From NCBI GenBank assembly GCA_963920525.1, contig OY986438.1:185254888-185318887 (forward strand): a stretch of DNA of 64,000 bases, given 5' to 3'. The position numbers and the translations under genes are program-made. The stretch is from Dichetophora obliterata. Its lineage: Eukaryota; Arthropoda; Insecta; Diptera; Sciomyzidae. Of this stretch, positions 56,227 to 64,000 are shown one piece after another; within the stretch, counting starts at the first letter, position 1; every line of letters starts with the position of its first letter. Under the pieces are notes generated by a model. It saw only the letters and a list, made by a program, of their open reading frames with translations, ran no database searches and had not been told where the DNA came from.

Positions 56227-56396
56227 TAAAAATTTTTGACACTTTTTTAAGATTGAAAAAATGTTATCCAAAAACAATATACAGTACTTAACTTAATTAT
56301 GCGACCATAACAACTCGCGACCGGATTACGGACGGTTCTATCCTCTCACACCAGGCACCTCTGTTTAGCGCGCGCTCTCTCCTAGTGGTTATACTA

Positions 56397-57140
56397 GGGA
56401 TGTGCAAGTCGAAGTCGAAATAAGTCGAAAGTCGACTTTTGCTTGATAATTTTCGACTTTTAGCAATCGACTTTCTGATATTGAAAAAAGTCGAAAGTCG
56501 ACTTTTGCTTTCGACTTTTTTCATTTTATGGGAAACAAAAACCTTAACGCTAATCTGAGAACTGTCTTCTCTAAACTAATGTACGAAATAGCTGTTAAAC
56601 AACAAATAAAGCTGCGTTGACAACTCTTGATTCTATAAATATAAAATAGTGGTCGGCAAAATTAAAAGAAGAGACTGTAAGTGGAAGTGTGAAAAAGCAA
56701 TTGCGTATCATCTGATTACGTTACATGCTTGCCATTGAAATCACAAAATAATGTACAATATTGAATTGGTAAAACCATACGCTTCTTTAACACTTCTAGA
56801 TCCTTGGTTCAAAAAGCACGCATTTCAAAATATCTGTGTGCGTTCTGAAGCAATCTTTCAACATGGTAAGCAGCAGTACATAAATAATTACTGCAAATAT
56901 TATCCCCCCCCCCTTCTATTTAGGTGATCTTGTGAATGCCGAGATGAGAAAAACAAGAATTTTAAATGAAGAAGTTGTGACAGCGGCATCGGCATCTAAT
57001 AATCAAGAATCCGATAACAGTGACATATTATGTTTTTTGGATGAGGTGGTTAAAACAAACATGGACTCTACAGCTGATGAAATTGAAGAGATGCCCACTC
57101 AGCTGGGCCTTTATCTGGGTCGCCCAGCTGTTGATTAAAA
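56397..57140 (+). pseudogene. hAT fragment with aagtcga-repeat 5' end
   Basis: Begins gggatgtgcaagtcg at the duplication unit border, followed by aagtcgaaagtcgac repeats (56405-56520). Then ASLTLLDPWFKKHAFQNI (56770-56830; hAT proteins have LLDPRFKK), a probable short intron (gtaagcag at about 56868 to tttag at 56921, with a poly-C run), and an acidic exon ending LGLYLGRPAVD at 57138. In hAT transposases the final dimerisation block should follow, but it is absent. Truncated. Confidence 0.6.
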
Positions 57141-57149
57141 ACTTAATAA

Positions 57150-57663
57150 AAATCCGCTTGTTGTCTTCAAATGCACTAAAACTGAATTTGTTTGGTTGAT
57201 TTGCTTGATATTCAGCCCTAGTGCTTGGGGCGTTAACTGTTTTTTCATCCCTTGGCCCATTTTCGAGAAATTCGAGTTTCAAGGTCAAGTATAAGTAATG
57301 CAGTTTTTGTTAGAAACTGCTGTATCGGCTTTATAAACTGCTGAGCGGTTTAACACTCGAAACCTAGCCCTTAGGATACCAAATGACCCCATAATTAAAA
57401 AAAAAGCCGGAGTTTCGAATAAAAGACTTGTTTAAACAAAAAATTGAGCTTTTTTTAAGCAATACTATGCCTCTAAAATTATAGCGCTGAATAAAAGAAC
57501 AAATTAACTTAAAGTAACCAATTTTATGGGTCTCCGAAATGACTCCAAAAATATTAAAATGAAGTCTCTTCCTATATATTTCTTCTTGTAAGTAAGTTTA
57601 AACAAACGTCTCCTAACAGAGCATCGAGTTTGTTACCTGTTTTAATGAAACTTTTTGCAAACA
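57150..57663 (-). pseudogene. E-family remnant, inverted copy
   Basis: Minus strand from 57645: GNKLDALLGDVCLNLL, matching GKKLDAELLDICWNF of the unit 1 and 2 remnants, then about 400 bp of shared 3' non-coding sequence (gttactttaagttaatttgttctttta, frames closed). Its 5' side is cut by the Tc1-like element at 57666. Confidence 0.6.
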
Positions 57664-57665
57664 TA

Positions 57666-59167
57666 CAGTGTTGCGCAAAAGAATAGAAACAAAATTAGTG
57701 CACTGTTACAAAATTTCGTTTTTTTTATATTAAATTTATTAATAATGTGACTACATTCGATTTGTCTGAGAGCAAAACAAAAGCGACAAAACTTGAAAAT
57801 TGTAAAAAGAGAACTGAAGTTCCAAAAATTATTGGTAAAAGTTCCGTTATAATAAAGAACGTTTTGTTTGCGAGTCATAAACAATTATGTTGAGTTTTGT
57901 TTTGCGCTAGCTGTGACATTGACCGTTCCATTTATAATGGCACGTTATAAATACTGTGAAGCTTTAAAATTACAAATTTTTCCGAATATAAAAAGGGAAT
58001 TTCGCCAATATTTAACGCGAAACAGTTTGATAGTTTGCAGATTAATAAAGAGGTATAACTTCACAAAAGACGTAACATTGGTACATTAGAGAAGGCGGTT
58101 GCGGAAGACATCGCTGCGTGATGACAGGAACATTTGTAGCGTGTTCAAACGAAATTCATTTGCCTCATCCAAAGAGGTTGTTCGGACACTTGATTTAGAT
58201 ATCCATCACTGCATTGTTCGAAGACGAGCCACTGAGAACGATTTAAGAAGTTACAAACCGGCATAGAAACCTTTGCTTACTAAGCTAAGCATAAAAAACA
58301 AGGTGAGATGTTACAATTTAAACAATTCTGTCTGAAATTGTGACAACGAGATACAATTTATAGTTTTCTAGACACAGTCTTGCAAAAGAGTACCTAAATT
58401 GGACCGATCAAAAATGAAAAAAACATTTTTTTTAGCAACGATTCAAAGTTCAACTAGATTAATCCAGATGGGATGTGCACGGTACGGCAACGCCCAGGTA
58501 CACGACTTGAAGTCCGAAACTACGAAATATATTTTAAGCACGAAGGCTTAAAGCATGGTCTGGACTTATTTTTCCTATAATGAAGTTGAACCATTTCAAA
58601 AAGCCGATGGAATTAAGGATCGATTTGTGTATGAAAACATTTTAGAAAGCAAGATGCGACCACATGCAGAGTGGAATATGCCGCTTCAGTGAATGTTTCA
58701 GCCCAACAACGACCCGAAGCACACTTCAAAGCTCATCAAAGATTACATTAGAGGCAATGAGATTCAAGTCCTTGATTGGCCGGCACAATCACAATGACTT
58801 GAATCCCATCGAAAATCTTTTTGGAATTTTGAAGTTAAAAGTTGCTGGTCAAAGGTTTTCCAATAACACTGAATCGATGAAGTCGATGCCGCTCAGATAT
58901 GCAGCGGTTATCAAGAATAATGGATCTTACACCAAATATTAATTATGTTGCTTTTGTTTTGCTCTCAGACAAATTGAATGTAGTCACATTAATTCTAAAT
59001 TTAATAAAAAAAAACAAAACCAAATTTGAATATGATTGGTTTTTAATATGATGTATGAACATATATTTTGGTTCCTATAATCATTTGTGTGTCTCCCCAA
59101 TATTTAAAAAGATACACGGTTTTGTAGCAGCGCACTGATTGCGTTGTTATTGTTTTGCGCAACACTG
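57666..59167 (+). mobile_element. Tc1-like element, degenerate (1.5 kb)
   Basis: Termini CAGTGTTGCGCAAAA flanked by TA (57664-57665, 59168-59169). A second inverted block about 60-80 bp inside (attcgatttgtctgagagcaa against ttgctctcagacaaattgaat) shows long, gapped terminal repeats, as in several fly Tc1 relatives. Confidence 0.85.
57937..58942 (+). pseudogene. Tc1-like transposase remnant
   Basis: Starts MARYKYCEALKLQIFPNI at 57937. Then, in shifting frames: TSLRDDRNICSVFKRNSFAS (paired-like DNA-binding domain, near 58108-58165); FQPNNDPKHTSKLIKDYI with the second catalytic Asp (58695-58750); WPAQSQ, a frameshift, then NDLNPIENLFGILKLKVAGQ with the third catalytic residue Glu (58795-58850). 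The DPKHTS and DLNPIEN motifs are diagnostic of the Tc1 (DD34E) group. Many stops and frameshifts. Confidence 0.8.
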
Positions 59168-59389
59168 TAGCTGCCCGCGATCAATTTCTATATAACGAAC
59201 TTTTAATAAACTAAACTAATACAAATGAACACTGATGTAAATTTTAGTAACTTTTGCTATATGTGTTGCAATTGACAATGTTCTCGGGAATCATCGATCC
59301 AACGATTGGCGCTTTCACATTGAAATAATGCTTACCGCTTCCCACCCTTCAAATGTTAGGATGTAGCTGAAAATTCATTTGTTTCCTTA

Positions 59390-60030
59390 TCACGCAGAAA
59401 AATTTGGTCAACAATCACCGCCAAATCTGATAAGCATGGCGATCGTTTCCATAAGGTGATGGCGAGACTCGAGCACTGGAATAATGGTAAGAAACTTGAT
59501 GCTGAGTTATTAGACATTTGCTGGAACTTACAAGAAGAAGCAGAGGAAACAGAAGAATTTATTTCAAAAAATAAAAAAAAACATCAAAGAAAAAGTAAAT
59601 TTTAATGCTTTTAGGGTCATTTTGGGGACCAATAAAATTAGTTACTTTGGGTTAATTTGATCTTTTATGCAGCGCTATTATTTAAAGGGAATATTATTGC
59701 TTGAAAAAGCTTAATATTTTGTTTAAACAAAGTTTTCATACGAAACACCGCATTTTGTTTAACATGGAATCGATTTGGACCCGAAGAATTTTGTTTAGAG
59801 GGTTGAACTGTTATATGAAATTGTTTTCCAGATAATTGTTAATTTTTCCCCTTCAGCCATGAAGCCGCTAAAGCTAATAAAAAAGCTTTTTTAGCAAAAA
59901 CTGCATTAACATGTTTTTGACTTTAAAAATTTGAATTTCTCGAAAATAGACCAAAGGATTAAAAAACGATTAACGCCAATAATATTAAAGTTTGTTTTAT
60001 TTTTGCACATGTACAGTGCAATTAATGAAT
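59390..60030 (+). pseudogene. E-family transposase remnant, unit 2
   Basis: Paralog of 44765-45485: ITAKSDKHGDRFHKVMARLE and GKKLDAELLDICWNL; the HGERFH motif has become HGDRFH. It is separated from the upstream LGNHRSNDW block (59280-59335) by a 33-bp difference from unit 1. The shared 3' non-coding part runs to 60030, where a MITE is inserted. Confidence 0.6.
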
Positions 60031-60033
60031 TAA

Positions 60034-60231
60034 GGCTGACTTCGTAAACGCATTTAGCAATGTATCAGTGTGTTTTACTTTGAATTGGTGCAAAGCTTAT
60101 TACCCAAAACTGCGCAACTAGACTATTTTTAAGAATATCACCAGAGTGGCCCAGTTTTGGTTACTAATCTTCGGATCAATTCAAAATAAAACACACTGAT
60201 GCATTGCATAAATACGATTACGAAGTCAGCC
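60034..60231. mobile_element. 198-bp MITE with TAA duplication (unit 2 only)
   Basis: Termini GGCTGACTTCGTAA and complement, flanked by TAA (60031-60033, 60232-60234). Unit 1 at about 45486 has the empty site attaagtttta with a single TAA. A 3-bp TAA/TTA duplication fits the PIF/Harbinger superfamily. Confidence 0.85.
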
Positions 60232-60427
60232 TAAGTTTCACTAATCTTGTCAGATAATAAATAGCTATATTTCTAAATTTCACTTGCAGCTGCTAATGAA
60301 GTTGAAATATATGGTCGTAGAATTCTTTGATTACATTATTTCAGCCTATCAGGATTTTTGATCTACGTATGCATTAAAAATCTTTTTTAATTATGTTAAG
60401 TTTATAACGCAATTCATTATAATTTTT

Positions 60428-61414
60428 TCAAATAAAAATCCACACGAGAAATTTCAGTAAAAAAATATTCATTAATTTGATAGTGGTTTTTCCCTGACAT
60501 CCAGATATCCACTTTGTCAGGAACTTTTCACGAAAGTACCATACATCTGTGAAAAACCCTTCATTATTACTACAGTATCCGGTTATAAATGCATTCACTC
60601 CAGCAACTTTGCCATCGCATATCAGTGGACCGCCAGAATCACCTCTACACAAACCCATATCAAGATCACTCAGAACAGCAGCGCATATGAGACCCTTCGT
60701 AGAAACTGCATGCTCTCCATGACAATATTTTATCGAAAGTATATTGAGATCAACATAAAGCGCTTCAGCGGGTGATGGTCCGTTCTATTAAAGAGTTGAG
60801 CAGATGAATATAAATCTAAGAAATATTTGCCTGCAGCATAAACTTACAAAAAATAATTGACCCCAGCCTACTGCAGTGCAACTCTGATTCTCTTTTGTTG
60901 GACCATCAATGAGTGGAATTCTTTGCGCATAAACACCATCTAAGATTATATCATTTTTTAAAACCAGGGCACCAATATCATTTAATTTAGAACTATTTGT
61001 ATAGTCTGGATGCACTAATATTTGTATGACATCTATTACTTGGGTATGTTCGGTTCTTTTCAAACGATTTGGAGTTCCTGCAACGATCTGAATGCTGTTG
61101 TAATCTAGTTTCTTGTTTAAATCTCTGTGGGTTTTTGAATATATTTGTTTATTATTAATAGCATTGCCACAAAAACATACTCACTCGATCCATAGGCAAT
61201 GCGCAGCTGTTAAAATCCATCGCGGATATATAATTGATCCTCCACAATTGTGGTTGACGCCCAGTTCTTTTCCTTTATACGCTATCGATACAATATATTT
61301 TACAAGCGTATGTTTTGGAGGACGATAACCACCAGTTATACGAGGTGGGATATTGTCTTCTTGGGTTGAAGCTATCAATATTTGAAATAGTATAAGATAC
61401 ACTAACAATTTCAT
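60428..61414 (-). CDS. S1-family serine protease, copy 2 (three exons)
   Basis: Exons 61414-61185, 61124-60848 and 60784-60428 give 287 residues, collinear with copy 1. Intron 1 is 60 bp and intron 2 is 63 bp, with the same borders. Signal peptide MKLLVYLILFQILIAS; mature start ITGGYRPP; triad His (TAAHC), Asp (KLNDIGALVL), Ser (CRGDSGGP). Residue 189 is Gly here as well. Exon 1 is one codon shorter (YKGKELG against YKGYKEFG). The C-terminal extension ends IFLLKFLVWIFI, again hydrophobic. Changes between the copies are scattered and keep the frame, which argues that both have been under selection. Downstream the AATAAA of copy 1 is TATAAA here. Confidence 0.9.
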
Positions 61415-61474
61415 GATTAAAACGGGAAAAAAAATTACTTAACAAAAATTTTGATTTATTAAAATAAAAATTTT

Positions 61475-61483
61475 TATTTTATA
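61475..61483 (-). promoter_or_regulatory. TATA-like element of protease copy 2
   Basis: TATAAAATA on the minus strand about 65 bp before the ATG, conserved with copy 1 along with the ccggcacctggtg block beside it. Confidence 0.5.
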
Positions 61484-61720
61484 CAACCGGCACCTGGTGC
61501 ACTATGTTTTGAATTTTTTCGTTTTATATTTTTTGTATGGAAAAAACTTAAAGTCTTGTAGGAATCCAAAATTTTTGACACTTTTTTAAGATTTAAAATA
61601 TGTTATCCAAAAACAAAATACAGTACTTAACTTAATTAAGCGACCATAACAACTCGCGACCGGATTACGGACGACTCTATCTTCTCACACCAGGCACCTC
61701 TGTTTAACGGGCGCTTTCTC

Positions 61721-62011
61721 CTAGTGGTTATACCAGGCGTTTTTATCCTGGGCCTGATCAGTCCATCGGAGGCGTTGGTTCAGCTTAACCGAGAGCTGAC
61801 TGAAGTATGCTTTGGAGTCCCGTTGTAAGTGGAACTTCGCTACATCTAGCTTGCGTTGTATAGCTGCGTGTATGTCCTTTGCATTGTATAACCACATGGG
61901 GATTTTGACTGCAACATTATTATAATTATATAAGAAGCCCAAAGAAATCAGAATTATAAATGTGGAGGGTCTCATATACATAAGTTTGTCAAATCTTTCT
62001 GAATGGTACAT
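61721..62011 (-). other. Unassigned 96-codon open frame
   Basis: The frame reads MYHSERFDKLMYMRPSTFII at the start, then MWLYNAKDIHAAIQRKL and LRWTDQAQDKNAWYNH. Codon use is less AT-driven than in neighbouring chance frames, and it begins exactly beyond the duplication unit. It could be a real exon or a fragment of an unrecognised element. No family is recognised. Confidence 0.3.
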
Positions 62012-62518
62012 GTGTCTTAAATGTTTGTATAAAAGGGCTATTTGATCCGAATATTGCAGGACTTTTTACAGCTCATTGATTTTGAATGTAAACTGTAGAG
62101 TTCATATAATTTGAAGTGTTTGTTAGAAATTGAAAATATGTTTTTATTTTAAAAAAAAGTTATAAAAACAAAGAAAAGTTATAAAAAAAAGTGTGCTTAA
62201 AAAAAAGTTTAACATGAACAACTTTAGAGTGTGTGGTAAATAAACTTTTATTGATTAAAAAAAATGTTCGTCATAATATTGTTATTCAACAACAAAGGAA
62301 AATTACACTGCGCGCTTTTTTGCACCCTTTTTCCTCTGTTTCTCTGATAATTTAAACATTTTTCACTTAATTTTGGTATGAGGAATCTCGTGGTGACATT
62401 TGTTTTACCACTTAACCGAACATTTTGGAACAAAACTTTTTTTAAGATATATCAAAAATTACTCAAGATATGCACTTATTTTCATGTTGATAACTCTTGA
62501 ACCAATAGGATATTCATT
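62012..62518. other. Intergenic stretch, nothing assigned
   Basis: AT-rich; no gene or element border supported. Confidence 0.45.
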
Positions 62519-62960
62519 TTGGTTTATTCAGCAAAGTTGTTGCCCAGAATAATAGGAACAAATAAATATGAAAAAAATCGCTCTCAGAGGGTCTTATCGA
62601 GTGAGTCTTACAAAAAGTCTTGCTTAAAGTCAAACGAAAATTTCCGAAAAACATTGCATAAAAGTAACATTATTTGCTTTGAAGCGTTGAAAGCGGGCAA
62701 GACATATGTGGCTTATTTTAGGTTTAAAGAAAAATTCAAACAATTTTTCCATATGTATGTATTTGATCAGTGAAGTTGTTGGACGGAATAATACGAAAAA
62801 CTTTGCTGAAAATACTAATGGCTCAAGAATTATCAACATGCAAATGAGTGCATGTCTGTAGTATTTTAAAAAACATTTTTTGACTTCGAAATTAAGTAAA
62901 ACGAGTTCATATTAAAATTAATTGAAAAACGTTGAAATTATTAAATACAGAGTTTTGTGT
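62519..62960. repeat. Dispersed repeat R1, right copies
   Basis: 62520-62640 is an inverted match, and 62760-62960 a direct match, to the repeat at the left edge of the window (14-265). The two halves are arranged head to head here. Frames at 62519-62773 and 62630-62839 fall in it and are not called. Confidence 0.45.
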
Positions 62961-64000
62961 CGCACAGTGTAATTAATGTAGTTTTCTCAAAGAATTTTTG
63001 AATTATGATAATTTTTTATTTTTGTATAAGCAAAAAAAAAAATATTTTTAACGTAAATATAATTTTAACAATATATTTTAACAAGAAAATTTTCACGGAA
63101 AAGTCTATCGTGACAAAAAACAATAAAAATCATTAAAAACTTATTATTTTTTGATATTATCTAAGAGAAACATTTTTGTTTTGTTAATGTAAGCAATTTA
63201 TACATAAATTCATTTACCACAGCCAGAAAATAGATTAATTGGGGCTACAAAATTTTTTGTTAGGTCTTTTGCATTTTTGTTGTCATACAAATATTTTGCT
63301 TATTAGAAACTTTATTCGGTAGTGAAAAATAAAAATTGTTATCTTTAGCAGATATTCGTGTAAGCAAATAAAAATATGGTTTCTGGCACCAAAATAGCAT
63401 TACTATATAGTTGACCTTGAATTTTCTATGGATACCTGATCGAATGATAAGTTCTCTTAATCAAATGGTAGTTTATTTAACAAAGTAACATCTGCCACGA
63501 CCAAAACTTTGGTTCTTCATACAATTTATAGTTTTTAAGCAAACTAGAACAATTCAATGAATTCAACGGTCAAGAAAATGTAGGGCAATGTTATTCCAAA
63601 ACAAAAAATATTACTTTTCTTAGAAAAATTTAACATATTGACTGTATACAATAGAAAAGTTTTTGATACTTTAAAAAATTTATTGAAGAATCAACAAGGT
63701 TAAGTAAATAATCGGCTTTAATCGTTGCATCTAAGCAAACTCACAGAATACTTAAATATATGTATAAATACTTAGGGTATTCACATAGTGTGAATTCATG
63801 CCATATTGCCCTAACATTTTACAACTAAAATTTACAATATAAATAAATGAAATAAGAAACAGCTGTTTGATTACGACACTTCAATAAACAAAGCTTTCAT
63901 AGTTAGAATATATTAGTACTTTTTTTAAATGGAAGGCAAAAATAAAATGTTTAAACTAGTGTAAAATCTTAGGACAATATGACATGATAGCACACCTTGT
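62961..64000. other. Intergenic stretch, nothing assigned
   Basis: AT-rich with no supported gene, element border or motif. Confidence 0.45.

Larger units (their letters stand above)
44683..56396. repeat. Segmental duplication, unit 1 (split by LINE I)
   Basis: Matches 59190-61728 from the tataacgaacttttaataaac start to the ctcctagtggttata end once LINE I (46843-56226) is removed. It includes a protease gene, its promoter and an E-family remnant. The copies differ by substitutions, small indels and a MITE present only in unit 2. Confidence 0.85.
59190..61728. repeat. Segmental duplication, unit 2
   Basis: Uninterrupted paralog of unit 1 (44683-56396 without LINE I). It starts just after the Tc1-like element. 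It shows the site of the LINE I insertion without the element (near 61565-61575). Confidence 0.85.

Noticed and set aside
1..64000. CRISPR arrays, bacterial operons, riboswitches
   Set aside because: No regular direct-repeat/spacer arrays or prokaryotic gene organisation; introns, SINEs and LINEs show eukaryotic DNA.

Overview
The window is repeat-rich, AT-rich nuclear DNA of a higher insect, most likely a fly (Diptera, perhaps a schizophoran or tephritid). Three things point there: the few intact genes have very short introns (58-60 bp) with GT/AG borders; a mauritiana-type mariner is present in two near-identical copies; and Jockey-like non-LTR elements, a tRNA-derived SINE and many MITEs/foldback elements fill the rest. 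No bacterial, organellar or CRISPR signature was seen. The species call is inference.

Layout. 1-17.8 kb has no convincing gene. It holds short inverted-repeat elements: TA-flanked MITEs at 746-999, 2573-3113 and 11050-12006; a 2.1-kb foldback element at 3851-5932 with 8-bp target duplications; a SINE at 7691-8013; a TTAA-flanked MITE at 9901-10430; a hAT-like foldback at 12440-14238; and foldbacks at 14275-14945 and 15127-15533. 17.8-25.9 kb is a nest. An ~8-kb inverted-repeat element (A) carries a broken gene of an uncharacterised family. That gene is cut by a 1.9-kb DNA transposon (B, TSD TACA, insertion reversible in frame) and by a non-LTR retrotransposon (C), whose 3' UTR is itself cut by a deleted DD41D mariner (D). 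26.0-35.3 kb has two mariners in opposite orientation (one intact, one with an early stop), broken non-LTR elements (G, F, an endonuclease fragment), and, inside F, a 3.0-kb transposon (E) with 8-bp target duplications that encodes another uncharacterised DDE-like protein.

35.9-37.4 kb is a two-coding-exon gene for a secreted Ala/Pro/Lys-rich protein. Its 3' flank holds a pogo-like element containing a MITE and a hAT element that in turn contains a Helitron-like piece. 40-44.7 kb has a hAT pseudogene split by a MITE, SINEs, and another member of the same MITE group. 44.7-61.7 kb is a segmental duplication. Each unit has an intact three-exon serine protease gene (45684-46673 and 60428-61414, minus strand) and, downstream, the remnant of an E-related transposase. 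Unit 1 is split by a 9.4-kb insertion: a full-length Jockey-like element (I) that contains an ORF1-only non-LTR element (H) and a MITE with 9-bp target duplications. A hAT fragment, an inverted E-related remnant and a degenerate Tc1-like element lie between the units.

The best candidates for under-described biology are elements E, B and A. E and B encode proteins with no close match to named transposase superfamilies that I can recall. They share a DDE-like layout (D; DLK followed by CxxC exactly 19 residues after the D; then an E/H motif) and end in similar CAC(G/C)GTG-type termini. E-related remnants occur three more times in the window.
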